From contig JAKMFX010000005.1 of the NCBI GenBank assembly GCA_022425195.1, positions 1 through 63,182 on the forward strand: a stretch of DNA of 63,182 nt, in the 5' to 3' direction. The notes beneath the pieces are model-generated. The model was not told the origin of the DNA and ran no database searches. It saw only the letters and a program-made list of their open reading frames with translations. Shown one piece after another: positions 44,718 to 54,685 of the stretch (positions are counted from its first letter, which is position 1; every line of letters starts with the position of its first letter). This DNA is from Flavobacteriales bacterium (GTDB taxonomy: Bacteria; Bacteroidota; Bacteroidia; Flavobacteriales; UBA7430). Both the position numbers and the translations under genes were made by a program.

Positions 44718-44894
44718 ATGGCACATCCTAAACGAAAGATATCGAAACAAAGACGTGACAAGAGAAGAACACACTACAAGGCAGAGGCCCCAACGGTTTC
44801 TGTATGCTCAACAACAGGTGAAGCTCACTTGTACCACAGAGCATACTGGCACGAAGGGAAGATGTACTACAAAGGAAACGTAGTTATTGAGTAG
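44718..44894 (+). CDS. rpmF: Ribosomal protein L32
   Basis: The 58-residue frame starts [20 protein letters not shown] and ends [12 protein letters not shown], a clear L32. It is too short for typical ORF lists. Only one Cys (Cys30) remains, so the four-cysteine zinc site of many L32 proteins is missing; this is the zinc-free form. It is six bases downstream of the DUF177 gene. Confidence 0.97.
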   Translation: MAHPKRKISKQRRDKRRTHYKAEAPTVSVCSTTGEAHLYHRAYWHEGKMYYKGNVVIE

Positions 44895-44967
44895 TGTCTT
44901 CAGCAAGATCATCAATCGCTCTGAGTGATTTTTCATTTTGTTTTTACTTCACGTATAAAGAAATTGT

Positions 44968-45009
44968 GTAGATTTAAACCCTGCTTATGAGGTTTAAATC
45001 TACATTTTT
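44968..45009 (+). terminator. Strong hairpin in the rpmF-plsX gap (terminator or attenuator)
   Basis: A 13-bp perfect stem (44968-44980 with 44991-45003) around a 10-base loop is followed by a run of five Ts at 45005-45009, 12 bases before the plsX ATG. It may end most rpmF messages and set the level of plsX-fabH-accBC. Confidence 0.7.
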
Positions 45010-45021
45010 AGTTTAAAAGAA

Positions 45022-45963
45022 ATGCGAATAGGACTTGACGTTATGGGGGGGGATTTTGCGCCCTCTGCCACTATAAAAGGTGCTTTGCTTGCTCTGCAGG
45101 AATTGCCAAAAAGTTCCCGTATTGTGCTCATTGGAGACGAATCATCGATCAGGCAAACCCTTCAAAAGGAGGGTGCTGAAAGTGACTCTTTTGACATTCT
45201 CCACGCTCCTGACGTTATTGCCATGGGAGATCATCCTACGAAGGCATTTTTGAAAAAGCCCAATTCATCTATTTCAGTGGGTTTTCATCATCTAAAAAAT
45301 AAATCTATTGATGGATTTGCCAGTGCTGGGAATTCCGGTGCTATGTTAGTAGGCTCCTATTATTCCATCAAATCGATTCCCGGGGTCATAAGACCCTCAT
45401 TAACCAGTATTCTTCCCAAAGAACAAGGAGGTGTCGGATTAATTTTAGATGTTGGTATTAATGCAGATTGCAAGCCCGATGTTTTAAATCAATTTGCTAT
45501 TTTAGGCTCCTTATATGTCGAGCATGTGTATGGAGTGAAAAATCCTAAAGTGGCATTGCTAAATATAGGAGAGGAAGAGGGCAAGGGAAATTTACTGTGC
45601 CAGTCAGCCTATAATTTAATGAAGGATTCAGACGAATTCAATTTTGTTGGAAATGTCGAAGGCAGGGATTTGTTTAACGATCGTGCTGATGTGATTGTCT
45701 GTGACGGGTTCACGGGTAATATTGTACTAAAGCAGGCTGAAGCCTTTTACGTTTTGACAAAAAAAAGAGGATTTAAAGACGAATATTTTGATCGCTTTAA
45801 CTACGAAAACTATGGAGGAACCCCGATTTTGGGCGTCAATGGAACCGTTGTGGTGGGCCATGGGATTTCAAATGATAAGGCCATCAAAAACATGCTTTTG
45901 CATACAGCAGAAGTCATACAAGCAAAATTATCTGAAAAAATTAAACAAGCTTTTCAAGAATGA
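45022..45963 (+). CDS. plsX: Phosphate acyltransferase PlsX
   Basis: PlsX makes acyl-phosphate from acyl-ACP for phospholipid synthesis. The 313 residues start [20 protein letters not shown] and include [14 protein letters not shown] and [16 protein letters not shown]. It overlaps fabH by four bases and follows a strong hairpin. Confidence 0.96.
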   Translation: MRIGLDVMGGDFAPSATIKGALLALQELPKSSRIVLIGDESSIRQTLQKEGAESDSFDILHAPDVIAMGDHPTKAFLKKPNSSISVGFHHLKNKSIDGFASAGNSGAMLVGSYYSIKSIPGVIRPSLTSILPKEQGGVGLILDVGINADCKPDVLNQFAILGSLYVEHVYGVKNPKVALLNIGEEEGKGNLLCQSAYNLMKDSDEFNFVGNVEGRDLFNDRADVIVCDGFTGNIVLKQAEAFYVLTKKRGFKDEYFDRFNYENYGGTPILGVNGTVVVGHGISNDKAIKNMLLHTAEVIQAKLSEKIKQAFQE

Positions 45964-46949
45964 GTAAAACAACAGCAGCAATTACAGGGATTCACGGTTG
46001 GGTTCCTGAATATAAGCTTACGAATCAGGAGCTTTCCAAAATGGTGGATACGAATGACGAGTGGATAACGAGTCGTACTGGGATCAAGGAAAGAAGAATC
46101 CTCAAAGGAGAAGGTTTGGCTTCCTCAGATCTCGGAGCGCAAGCTGTTGAGGGCTTATTGAAAAAGAAGAATATAAAAGCGGAGGAAATAGATTTGATCA
46201 TCTGTGCAACAGCGACCCCCGACATGATTTTTCCATCCACAGCATGTATCATAGCCGACAAAGTGGGTGCGAAAAATGCTTTTGCTTATGATTTGATGGC
46301 TGCTTGTTCGGGTTTTTTATTTTCTTTGTCAACAGCTTCAAAGTATATTGAATCAGGTACGTACAAAAAAATCATTGTTGTAGGCGCAGATAAGATGTCC
46401 TCAATTATTGATTATGAGGAACGAACGACATGTGTTATCTTTGGCGATGGAGCCGGTGCTGTTTTGCTTGAGCCGAATGAAGAGGGCTTGGGAATTCAAG
46501 ATGCCATCTTAAAAAGTGATGGGTCAGGAAGAAATTACTTGCACATGAAAGCGGGTGGGTCACTAAAACCATCTACTCACGAAACGGTTGATGCAAAAGA
46601 ACACTACATCTACCAAGACGGAAAAACCGTATTTAAGTTTGCGGTCACCAACATGGCAGACGTATCTGCTGAGATTATGGAACGAAACCAACTGACGGGT
46701 GATGATATCGCCTGGTTGGTTCCCCATCAAGCCAACAAACGTATCATTGATGCAACGGCAAATCGTATGGGTGTGGGAACGGATAAAGTGATGTTGAACA
46801 TCCAGAAGTTTGGGAATACAACGAACGGAACCATTCCATTGTGTTTATGGGAGTGGGAAGATAAATTAAAGAAAGGAGATAACCTCGTATTGGCTGCATT
46901 TGGTGGCGGATTTACCTGGGGTTCTATTTACCTTAAATGGGCATACTAA
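45960..46949 (+). CDS. fabH: 3-oxoacyl-ACP synthase III
   Basis: FabH starts fatty-acid elongation from acetyl-CoA. The 329 residues have the catalytic Cys in [14 protein letters not shown] (about residue 114), His in [12 protein letters not shown] and Asn in [12 protein letters not shown]. FabH directly after plsX is standard. Confidence 0.97.
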   Translation: MSKTTAAITGIHGWVPEYKLTNQELSKMVDTNDEWITSRTGIKERRILKGEGLASSDLGAQAVEGLLKKKNIKAEEIDLIICATATPDMIFPSTACIIADKVGAKNAFAYDLMAACSGFLFSLSTASKYIESGTYKKIIVVGADKMSSIIDYEERTTCVIFGDGAGAVLLEPNEEGLGIQDAILKSDGSGRNYLHMKAGGSLKPSTHETVDAKEHYIYQDGKTVFKFAVTNMADVSAEIMERNQLTGDDIAWLVPHQANKRIIDATANRMGVGTDKVMLNIQKFGNTTNGTIPLCLWEWEDKLKKGDNLVLAAFGGGFTWGSIYLKWAY

Positions 46950-46979
46950 CAAAAACAAAAAGTAACATTAATTATTGTT

Positions 46980-47513
46980 ATGGCATTAGATATCAAAGAA
47001 ATCCAAGAACTTATTAAGTTCGTAGCAAAGTCCGGTGTTTCCGAAGTAGATTTGGAAATGGGAGAAATGAAAATTTCTATCAAAACACCTCCTAAAAAAG
47101 GTAGAGGTCAATTAGAGACACTCGTACAGCAAATTCCAGTTGCAACTGCTTCTACTCTAGCTCCTGTAGCTGTTCAGACGGCCCCTGTAGCTGTTCAGGC
47201 AGCACCTACTGCTGAGACTCCAGCTGCTCCAGCTGCTCCAGCTGCTCCAGCTGCTAACGATAATGACTCTAATTACATCACCATTAAGTCCCCAATGATT
47301 GGGACTTTTTATAGAAAACCATCTCCAGACAAAGATGCCTTTGTAAGTATTGGAGACGAGGTGTCTAGTGGTAGTGTTGTCTGCGTTGTTGAGGCCATGA
47401 AATTATTTAACGAAATTGAGTCAGAAGTTTCTGGTAAAATCGTGAAAGTATTGGTGGATGATATGAGTCCTGTAGAATACGATCAACCATTATTTTTAGT
47501 AGATCCATCCTAA
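46980..47513 (+). CDS. accB: Acetyl-CoA carboxylase biotin carboxyl carrier
   Basis: The 177-residue carrier has an N-terminal segment (MALDIKEIQELIKFVAKSG), an Ala/Pro linker of about 45 residues (residues 50-95), and a C-terminal biotinyl domain with EAMKLFNEI. The biotinylated Lys is about residue 143. It is co-transcribed with accC 18 bases on. Confidence 0.97.
   Translation: MALDIKEIQELIKFVAKSGVSEVDLEMGEMKISIKTPPKKGRGQLETLVQQIPVATASTLAPVAVQTAPVAVQAAPTAETPAAPAAPAAPAANDNDSNYITIKSPMIGTFYRKPSPDKDAFVSIGDEVSSGSVVCVVEAMKLFNEIESEVSGKIVKVLVDDMSPVEYDQPLFLVDPS
47159..47255 (+). repeat. In-frame tandem repeats in the accB linker
   Basis: Two copies of CCTGTAGCTGTTCAG (near 47163 and 47184) and about four tandem copies of the 9-bp unit GCTCCAGCT near 47218-47255 encode the Val-Ala-Pro-rich linker. 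Such repeats can change length by slippage without breaking the frame. Confidence 0.8.
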
Positions 47514-47531
47514 TTTCTCAAAACATAACTT

Positions 47532-48878
47532 ATGAAAATGTTTAAGAAGATTTTGGTCGCAAATCGTGGTGAAATTGCACTTCGTGTCATTCGAACGGTA
47601 AGAGAGATGGGCATCAAAACGGTCGCAGTCTATTCTTCTGCAGATGCAGATAGTTTGCACGTTAAATTTGCAGATGAGGCGGTATGTATAGGGCCTGCGA
47701 GCAGTACGGATTCCTATTTAAAGATACCCAACATTATTGCGGCTGCAGAGATTACAAATGCCGATGCAATTCATCCAGGTTATGGTTTTTTGGCTGAAAA
47801 TTCCAATTTTTCCAAAATCTGTGAAGAAAACAGTTTAAAATTTATTGGGGCCTCTCCTGAAATGATTGATGGAATGGGCGACAAGGCGAATGCCAAGGCA
47901 ACCATGAAAGCCGCAGGTGTCCCTACCATTCCGGGCTCTGAAGGAATTCTAGAGACTTATGAAGAGGCTGAGAAGTTGGCCATTGAGATCGGCTTTCCTG
48001 TGATGCTTAAAGCTACCGCAGGTGGGGGTGGAAAAGGAATGCGTGCTGTTTTTGAATTGGAAAAATTCCAGTCCGCATGGGATTCAGCCCGTCAAGAATC
48101 CGCAGCTGCTTTCGGAAACGATGGTATGTACATGGAAAAATTAATCTTAGAGCCTCGCCACATAGAAATTCAGATTATCGGCGATTCCAGAGGAAAAGCC
48201 TGTCACTTATCTGAGAGAGATTGTTCCGTTCAGAGAAGACATCAAAAGCTTACTGAAGAAGCGCCATCTCCCTTTATGACGGATGAATTAAGACAGCGTA
48301 TGGGTGAGGCAGCTGTAAAAGCTGCAGAAGCCGTAAAATATGAAGGCGCGGGAACTGTAGAGTTCTTGGTAGACAAGGATAGAAATTTCTATTTCATGGA
48401 AATGAATACGCGTATTCAGGTTGAACATCCTGTAACGGAAGAGGTAATCAACTATGATTTAATTGCTGAGCAAATAAAGGTGGCTGCAGGAATTCCGATA
48501 ACCGGAAAAAACTATGAGCCAACGCTTCATGCCATAGAATGTAGAATCAATGCTGAAGACCCTTCTAATGACTTCAGACCTTGCCCAGGGAAAATTACTA
48601 CTTATCATGCTCCAGGTGGTCTCGGTGTTCGAGTAGACACTCACGTGTATGCGGGTTATGTGATTCCCCCTTATTACGATTCAATGATCGCGAAACTCAT
48701 CGTTGTTGCTCAAACTCGTGAAGAAGCGATTGAAAAGATGAAGAGGGCTTTGAGTGAGTTTACCATTGAAGGAGTAAAGACAACCATCCCGTTCCACCTT
48801 CAACTGATGGATAATGAGGATTATAGATCGGGTAATTATACCACGAAATTTATGGAAGATTTCGAATTCAAAAACTAG
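47532..48878 (+). CDS. accC: Biotin carboxylase subunit of acetyl-CoA carboxylase
   Basis: AccC carboxylates biotin with ATP and bicarbonate. The 448 residues show the ATP-grasp fold: [41 protein letters not shown] and the catalytic [14 protein letters not shown]. The start is either 47532 or the second Met at 47538. It is the last gene of the operon, ended by the terminator at 48901-48933. Confidence 0.98.
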   Translation: MKMFKKILVANRGEIALRVIRTVREMGIKTVAVYSSADADSLHVKFADEAVCIGPASSTDSYLKIPNIIAAAEITNADAIHPGYGFLAENSNFSKICEENSLKFIGASPEMIDGMGDKANAKATMKAAGVPTIPGSEGILETYEEAEKLAIEIGFPVMLKATAGGGGKGMRAVFELEKFQSAWDSARQESAAAFGNDGMYMEKLILEPRHIEIQIIGDSRGKACHLSERDCSVQRRHQKLTEEAPSPFMTDELRQRMGEAAVKAAEAVKYEGAGTVEFLVDKDRNFYFMEMNTRIQVEHPVTEEVINYDLIAEQIKVAAGIPITGKNYEPTLHAIECRINAEDPSNDFRPCPGKITTYHAPGGLGVRVDTHVYAGYVIPPYYDSMIAKLIVVAQTREEAIEKMKRALSEFTIEGVKTTIPFHLQLMDNEDYRSGNYTTKFMEDFEFKN

Positions 48879-48900
48879 GGAAGACTTCCAGCAAAATAAA

Positions 48901-48933
48901 AAATCCAATGGACAAATGTTCATTGGATTTTTT
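48901..48933. terminator. Bidirectional intrinsic terminator
   Basis: AATCCAATG (48902-48910) pairs with CATTGGATT (48921-48929) around a 10-base loop, with A-rich and T-rich flanks. It serves accC and the convergent dxs. Confidence 0.85.
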
Positions 48934-48960
48934 CGTTATGTCTGATCTAGATTGTCTGGT

Positions 48961-50883
48961 TTAAATGGCCAATTTCATTCGCCCTTTAATTTCTTCAATT
49001 TTCATCTTTATGCCTTCTGGGTCAAATCCACAATCTTTGTGGAGTTGTTTCTGAGGACCGTGCTCAACAAATTCATCCGGGATCCCCAATCTGTGGACAC
49101 AGGCACTGTATTGATGGTCAGACATGAACTCCAGGACCGATGAACCGACTCCACCAGAGATGCATCCATCTTCTAGTGTGATGACGTGATTGTAGTTAGA
49201 AAACACTTCATGCAGGAGGTCGCGGTCAAGAGGCTTGGCAAACCTTAGGTCGTAATGTGCAATGTGAAAGCCATTTTTGTCGTAGTCATCACACACCTCT
49301 TGAGCGTAATTACCCACATGCCCAAATGATAATATGGCGATGTCTTTTCCGTCTCTTAGTTTCCTTCCTCTACCGATTTCAATGGATTTAAAATCCGTTT
49401 TCCACTCCGGCATAACACCTTTACCTCTTGGGTATCTGATGCTGAATGGGCCGTGTTTTTCCTCTTGTGCGGTAAACATTAAGTTCCTCAACTCTTCTTC
49501 ATTCATAGGAGCCGATACAATCATATTTGGAATGCATTTGAAATAGGCAATGTCAAAGGAACCATGATGCGTTGGGCCATCTTCACCTACCAAGCCCGCA
49601 CGATCCAAACAAAAAATGACACTCAAATTTTGAATGGCTACATCGTGAACTACCTGATCAAAAGACCTCTGCATGAATGTAGAGTAGATATTACAAAATG
49701 GAGTGAGACCTTGTGTGGCCATTCCGGCAGAAAAAGTAACGGCATGTTGTTCGGCAATCCCCACGTCAAATGTACGGTCGGGCATGACCTCCATCATATA
49801 TTTGAGCGATGAACCCGTAGGCATGGCGGGTGTGACACCAACAATTTTTTCATTCTTTTCAGCAAGTTCAATGATGGTATGGCCAAAAACATCTTGATAT
49901 TTAGGGGCTTCCGCTTTCGATTTTGTTACCTGGAAGATTTTACCGGTGTCTTTGTTGAACACTCCGGGAGCATGCCATTTGGTGGTGTCTCCATCTTCTG
50001 CAGGTTGGTAGCCTTTACCTTTTTTGGTGATGCAGTGTAATATTTTTGGGCCGGGGATGTCTTTGAGGTCTTCAAGAATTTTCACTAAATGCTCTACGTC
50101 ATGCCCGTCTACAGGACCAAAATATCTAAAGTTCAGAGACTCAAAATAATTGCTTTGCTCAAGCATTGACGATTTGATCGCATTTTCAACTTTCTTGACC
50201 ACCGCTTGCGCATTGGGTCCAAACTTGCTGAATTTACCGAGTAAATCCCACACCTCATCTTTAATCTTATTGTAGGTATGTGAGGTGGTGATGTCGGTTA
50301 AATATTCTTTTAAAGCGCCAACATTAGGGTCAATTGACATGCAGTTGTCGTTGAGGACCACCAGTAAATTGGAGTCACTTGTACCTGCATGGTTCAGGGC
50401 TTCAAAAGCTTGTCCTCCCGTAAGGGCTCCATCGCCAATAACAGCAATGTGTTGTTTGTTGTTTTCTCCTTTTAGTTTTGAGGCAATCGACATCCCAAGT
50501 GCGGCTCCAATTGATGTAGAAGAATGTCCTACTCCGAAAGCATCGTATTTACTTTCATCAATTTTTGGGAAGCCACTGATGCCTTTGTATTTTCTGTTGG
50601 TTTCAAATGCGTCTCTTCTGCCCGTCAGGATTTTGTGCCCGTAGGCTTGGTGACCCACATCCCAGACCAGTGGGTCGGTAGGGGTGTTGAATACATAATG
50701 TAGAGCGATGGTTAGTTCTACCACACCCAAACTTGCACCAAAATGACCTCCATGAACGGAGACGATGCTAACGATAAATTGGCGAAGTTCTTCAGATAAA
50801 AGCAGTAACTGAGCACTGTCGAGCTTTTTCAAATCGCTTGGCGATTCAATTTTATTGAGGATTGGATAGGCTTCTTTCGACAA
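48961..50883 (-). CDS. dxs: 1-deoxy-D-xylulose-5-phosphate synthase
   Basis: Dxs starts the non-mevalonate isoprenoid route, using thiamine diphosphate. The 640 residues show WDVGHQAYGHKILTGRRD, the TPP motif GDGALTGGQAFEALNHAG, NDNCMSIDPNVG, the central DVGIAEQHAVTFSAGMA and SIRYPRGKG. The -7 box is at 50908-50915. Confidence 0.98.
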   Translation of the reverse strand: MSKEAYPILNKIESPSDLKKLDSAQLLLLSEELRQFIVSIVSVHGGHFGASLGVVELTIALHYVFNTPTDPLVWDVGHQAYGHKILTGRRDAFETNRKYKGISGFPKIDESKYDAFGVGHSSTSIGAALGMSIASKLKGENNKQHIAVIGDGALTGGQAFEALNHAGTSDSNLLVVLNDNCMSIDPNVGALKEYLTDITTSHTYNKIKDEVWDLLGKFSKFGPNAQAVVKKVENAIKSSMLEQSNYFESLNFRYFGPVDGHDVEHLVKILEDLKDIPGPKILHCITKKGKGYQPAEDGDTTKWHAPGVFNKDTGKIFQVTKSKAEAPKYQDVFGHTIIELAEKNEKIVGVTPAMPTGSSLKYMMEVMPDRTFDVGIAEQHAVTFSAGMATQGLTPFCNIYSTFMQRSFDQVVHDVAIQNLSVIFCLDRAGLVGEDGPTHHGSFDIAYFKCIPNMIVSAPMNEEELRNLMFTAQEEKHGPFSIRYPRGKGVMPEWKTDFKSIEIGRGRKLRDGKDIAILSFGHVGNYAQEVCDDYDKNGFHIAHYDLRFAKPLDRDLLHEVFSNYNHVITLEDGCISGGVGSSVLEFMSDHQYSACVHRLGIPDEFVEHGPQKQLHKDCGFDPEGIKMKIEEIKGRMKLAI

Positions 50884-50907
50884 GGATTAAAATTTCAGTT
50901 CTACTTA

Positions 50908-50915
50908 CAAAGGTA
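50908..50915 (-). promoter_or_regulatory. Predicted -7 element for dxs
   Basis: TACCTTTG on the minus strand, 24 bases upstream of the dxs ATG. The rest of the 50884-51155 gap has a second -7-like box (TATATTTG at 50991-50998, plus strand) and no ORF or riboswitch I can recognise. Confidence 0.5.
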
Positions 50916-51119
50916 CTAAAGAATCATATATAATGTCTTCATAGATTAAAGATTTTAGCCATCGATCAGGGGTGAAAAAAATGAAAAGAGTATATTTGAG
51001 TAATACAATAATAATTTTAATATAAAAAGATCAATTACCGTTCCTAAAAATAGGATCCCAAAAAAACCTACTTCCCCTCATTTGATGGACACATATGCCG
51101 TGTTCCGTTGAAAAAAATT

Positions 51120-51127
51120 AAATTTGC
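51120..51127 (+). promoter_or_regulatory. Predicted -7 element for asnS
   Basis: TAAATTTG, 28 bases before the asnS ATG at 51156. Confidence 0.5.
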
Positions 51128-51155
51128 TCAATCAATTTAGGATACTTTAGAAGAA

Positions 51156-52595
51156 ATGAAGAGGACAGAAATAAAACATGCCTTGGCTCAAGAGGCGGGA
51201 ACAGATTTGGTAAACCTTAAAGGTTGGGTGAGAACAAAGCGCGGCAGTAAGAATGTTAGCTTCATTGCTTTAAATGATGGTTCCACCATCAACAACATTC
51301 AAGTAGTGGCTGAAAACAATATTTCGGAGGATGTTCTTAAGTGCATACATACAGGTGCAAGTATATCCGTGGTAGGCACACTTGTTCAGTCACAAGGTAG
51401 TGGTCAAACCACAGAACTTCTAGCTTCATCGATAGAGGTTTTAGGTGAGGCAAATCCGGACGATTACCCCTTGCAACCGAAGAAACATTCCTTGGAGTTT
51501 TTGAGAGAGAATGCCCATTTGAGATTTAGAACCAATACGTTTGGGGCCATCTTTAGAATTCGCCATGCGATGACCTTTGCCATTCATAATTTTTTCAACG
51601 AACGAGGATTTTCAAATGTACATACGCCAATCATTACAGGCTCTGATTGTGAGGGTGCTGGAGAAATGTTTGCGGTAAGTACCTTGAATAAAGTGAATAC
51701 CCCCATTAATGATGATGGCGAAGTTGATTATACTCAAGACTTTTTTGGTAAGGAAACCAATCTTACCGTTTCGGGTCAGCTAGAGGCTGAAATGGCTGCT
51801 CTGGCCTTGGGAAAGGTCTATACTTTTGGTCCGACTTTCAGAGCTGAAAATTCAAATACCTCTCGCCATCTGGCTGAGTTTTGGATGATAGAGCCCGAGG
51901 TGGCCTTTGCTGATCTTAATGAAGATATGGACCTGGCGCAAGACATGCTTCAGTATTTGTGTTCTTATGCGCTTACCAATTGTAAGGATGATTTAGACTT
52001 TTTAGACAAGCGTCTTCAGGAAGAGGAGAAGCACAAGAAAAAAGAAGAGCGTCAGGAAATGAGCCTTATAGAGAAGCTCAAATTTGTGACGGAGAATGAT
52101 TTTGAAAGAATTACTTACACGGAGGCTTTTGACATCTTAAGAAATTCAAAACCCAACAAAAAGAAGAAATTCAATTACCTTATCAATGAGTGGGGGGCTG
52201 ATTTTCAGTCTGAGCACGAAAGATATTTGGTGGAAAAGAAATTTAAGAAACCGGTCATCATTACCGATTATCCTAAGGACATAAAGGCCTTCTATATGCG
52301 CATGAATGATGATGGTAAAACCGTTCGAGCGATGGATGTATTGTTTCCGGGAATTGGTGAAATTATCGGAGGTTCTCAAAGAGAAGAACGTCTCGATGTA
52401 CTCAAATCCAGAATGGAGGATATGCAAATCCCTGAGCATGAGTTGTGGTGGTATCTAGATTCCAGAAAATTTGGGACAGTACCTCACAGTGGTTTTGGTC
52501 TTGGCTTTGAGCGCCTCATACTATTCGTTACAGGCATGGGGAACATCAGAGATGTAATTCCTTTCCCACGAACACCTAATAATGCAGATTTTTAA
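51156..52595 (+). CDS. asnS: Asparagine-tRNA ligase
   Basis: AsnRS charges tRNA-Asn. The 479 residues contain an N-terminal OB-fold anticodon domain and a class II catalytic core: motif 2 region [20 protein letters not shown], and motif 3 [15 protein letters not shown]. The family's charged insertion (near residues 285-300, rich in K and E) is present. The AsnRS form, not AspRS, is supported by these segments. Confidence 0.97.
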   Translation: MKRTEIKHALAQEAGTDLVNLKGWVRTKRGSKNVSFIALNDGSTINNIQVVAENNISEDVLKCIHTGASISVVGTLVQSQGSGQTTELLASSIEVLGEANPDDYPLQPKKHSLEFLRENAHLRFRTNTFGAIFRIRHAMTFAIHNFFNERGFSNVHTPIITGSDCEGAGEMFAVSTLNKVNTPINDDGEVDYTQDFFGKETNLTVSGQLEAEMAALALGKVYTFGPTFRAENSNTSRHLAEFWMIEPEVAFADLNEDMDLAQDMLQYLCSYALTNCKDDLDFLDKRLQEEEKHKKKEERQEMSLIEKLKFVTENDFERITYTEAFDILRNSKPNKKKKFNYLINEWGADFQSEHERYLVEKKFKKPVIITDYPKDIKAFYMRMNDDGKTVRAMDVLFPGIGEIIGGSQREERLDVLKSRMEDMQIPEHELWWYLDSRKFGTVPHSGFGLGFERLILFVTGMGNIRDVIPFPRTPNNADF

Positions 52596-52601
52596 TACCG
52601 T

Positions 52602-54035
52602 ATGTTAAAACAGTCTCTTCATCAAAAGTTAGCACAGAAGCTCTCGCCTCAACAAATCAAGTTGATGAAGCTCATCCAGCTTCCTACGATTGAGTTAGAG
52701 CAAAAAGTGAAAGAAGAGCTGGAAGAAAATCCCGCCATTGAAGAGGTGACAGATCACGTGGCTCCCGAGGATGATTCTTTTGACGGAGATCAGCATATAG
52801 ATGCCAAAGAAATCAATGTCGACGAATACCTAAGCGATGACGAAACACCTCGTTATCGTTTGGTCGCGAATAACAACAGTGCTGACCAAGAAGATAAGTC
52901 GATACCCATATCCATGGGCGTCAGCTCACTTGAAATACTCGAAAAACAACTTTCACTCAGAGATTTAGACGAACATCGTTATCAAATAGGGTCTTTTTTA
53001 ATTGGTTGTGTTAACGATGATGGCTACATCCGACGAGACTTGCTTTCTATCGTTGATGATTTGGCCTTTACGCAAAACATCACAACCGATGAGAAAGAAG
53101 TGGAAGAGGTGCTTAAAGTCATTCAAGATTTTGAACCTTTTGGAGTAGGAGCGAGGAATTTGCAGGAGTGTATGCAAATACAACTCCATAAAAAGACCAA
53201 CAGTGAATCTATTTCTTTGGCCAGAGAGATTGTTTCCACCCATTTCAATGCGCTGTCCAAAAAACACTACGATAAATTACGCGATGGATTTTCAGCTTCA
53301 GAAGAGCTGCTTAAGAGCGCTCTTAAAGAAATATCAAAACTGAACCCTAAACCGGGTTCTTTTGGCTCTACCAAGGTGATTCAACACATCATCCCAGACT
53401 TTAGAATCTCTATAGTAGAAGGCGAGTTAGAGTTAACCATGAATACGGGTATGATTCCTGAGCTCCGAGTAAATAACTCCTTTAGAGACTTACTTGAAGG
53501 GTATAAAGAATCTTCTCAAACGGAGAACAAAGAACAGAAGGAGGCGGTGCTCTTTGTGAAGCAAAAACTAGATGCTGCCAAATGGTTTATCGATGCAATC
53601 CGACAGCGTCATCATACGCTGATGTTAACGATGACTGCCATCATGAATTTTCAATACGAATACTTTCTTACGGGAGATGAACGGATGTTAAAGCCCATGA
53701 TTCTTAAAGATGTAGCCGATCAAATAGGGATGGATATTTCTACGGTGTCTCGGGTCGCCAACAGCAAATATATAGATACGCCTTACGGGACCTATCTGAT
53801 CAAATATTTTTTCTCTGAATCCATGAAAAACAATCAGGGGGATGACATCTCTACGAAAGAGATTAAAATGATTTTAGATGAGGTAGTGAAGGCTGAAGAT
53901 AAATCTCACCCATTGACGGATGCGAAGCTGATGGAGCTTCTAAAAGAAGAGGGCTATCCCATTGCCAGACGAACCGTTGCCAAATATCGTGAGCAGTTGG
54001 GGATCCCTGTCGCGCGTTTAAGGAAAGAGCTTTAA
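52602..54035 (+). CDS. rpoN: RNA polymerase sigma-54 factor
   Basis: The 477 residues begin with the Gln/Leu-rich region I (LHQKLAQKLSPQQIKLMKLI), continue with an acidic region II and the core-binding region, and end with the RpoN box ARRTVAKYREQLGI. Genes under sigma-54 also need an AAA+ activator, and none is visible in the window. It follows asnS by six bases and probably shares its transcript. Confidence 0.97.
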   Translation: MLKQSLHQKLAQKLSPQQIKLMKLIQLPTIELEQKVKEELEENPAIEEVTDHVAPEDDSFDGDQHIDAKEINVDEYLSDDETPRYRLVANNNSADQEDKSIPISMGVSSLEILEKQLSLRDLDEHRYQIGSFLIGCVNDDGYIRRDLLSIVDDLAFTQNITTDEKEVEEVLKVIQDFEPFGVGARNLQECMQIQLHKKTNSESISLAREIVSTHFNALSKKHYDKLRDGFSASEELLKSALKEISKLNPKPGSFGSTKVIQHIIPDFRISIVEGELELTMNTGMIPELRVNNSFRDLLEGYKESSQTENKEQKEAVLFVKQKLDAAKWFIDAIRQRHHTLMLTMTAIMNFQYEYFLTGDERMLKPMILKDVADQIGMDISTVSRVANSKYIDTPYGTYLIKYFFSESMKNNQGDDISTKEIKMILDEVVKAEDKSHPLTDAKLMELLKEEGYPIARRTVAKYREQLGIPVARLRKEL

Positions 54036-54144
54036 CACTTCTATACTATGGCGTTTCAGCTTTTTAAATACCTGAACTTAGCTCGTTCAAATGCAAGCAT
54101 TAAATAAAATAAAGTTCTAGATACCTATAAGGTTGATTATCTGA

Positions 54145-54166
54145 ATTCAAATCCATATATTTGAAT
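54145..54166. promoter_or_regulatory. Palindromic operator over the promoter of the ArsR-type gene
   Basis: ATTCAAAT (54145-54152) and ATTTGAAT (54159-54166) form a perfect 8-6-8 inverted repeat. The -7 element TATATTTG (54156-54163) lies inside it. A dimeric ArsR/SmtB repressor bound here would block its own promoter. Confidence 0.65.
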
Positions 54167-54192
54167 ACATATAACGAAATCCCCTCCCCTAA

Positions 54193-54486
54193 ATGAAAGT
54201 TTTAGATTTAAATGCCAAAGATTTACACAGCGCTGCGTCTATGTTAAAAGTGCTGGGTCACCCAATACGAATCTCTATTGTTGAACTGCTTGAAGAGTCG
54301 ACTCGGATGTCCGTAACGGAAATTTTTAAAGCCTTGAAAATTGAACAAGCGATTGCTTCACATCATTTGAATACGCTCAAAAATAAAAGAGTCCTCATCT
54401 CTGAGCGCGTTGGAAAGAATACCTATTATTCCATCGGTCATGAGAATTTGACTGAAGCAGTTAAGGCAGTTCGAGCTTGTCAGTAA
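54193..54486 (+). CDS. ArsR/SmtB-type winged-helix transcriptional regulator
   Basis: The 97-residue protein is a single winged helix: LKVLGHPIRISIVELLEES, recognition helix region EQAIASHHLNTLKNKRVL, and the wing SERVGKNTYYS. Only the final CQ includes a Cys, so no obvious metal site exists; it may sense something other than metal. The preceding palindrome over its promoter implies self-repression. It stands alone, 200 bases upstream of the porin gene. Confidence 0.9.
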   Translation: MKVLDLNAKDLHSAASMLKVLGHPIRISIVELLEESTRMSVTEIFKALKIEQAIASHHLNTLKNKRVLISERVGKNTYYSIGHENLTEAVKAVRACQ

Positions 54487-54593
54487 CGCATTTTAGCCAT
54501 GCAGTTCATATGGATCTGTAGTGTTTAAATAATATATCAACCCCAAAGCCTCATTTATCCATTGATAATTGAGGTTTTTGATATCTCTTTCTT

Positions 54594-54660
54594 TTTACGA
54601 TTAATTAACAAAGGTTTAAATAGTGATTAACAATAGTTGTTGTTCAGTCGGCTAGATTTG
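54594..54660 (+). promoter_or_regulatory. Predicted Pho box and promoter of the porin gene
   Basis: Repeats TTTACG (54594), TTAACA (54605), TTAAAT (54616) and TTAACA (54627) are spaced exactly 11 bases. Twenty bases after the last unit is the -7 element TAGATTTG (54653-54660). The same layout is found at pstS and the PiT-like gene, so I read it as the binding site of the PhoB-type regulator. Confidence 0.7.
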
Positions 54661-54685
54661 CAATAGCGAAACAAAAAAAAGAAAC

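Noticed and set aside
44915-44936. Terminator straight after rpmF (AATCGC / GTGATT)
   Set aside because: The stem has only six pairs with one wobble, so I give weight instead to the stronger hairpin at 44968-45009.
50884-51155. A regulatory leader or T-box before asnS
   Set aside because: The gap is AT-rich with two -7-like boxes and a short CCTA/TAGG repeat, but no T-box core, specifier loop or terminator. A 14-codon ORF near 50981 is too short to support.
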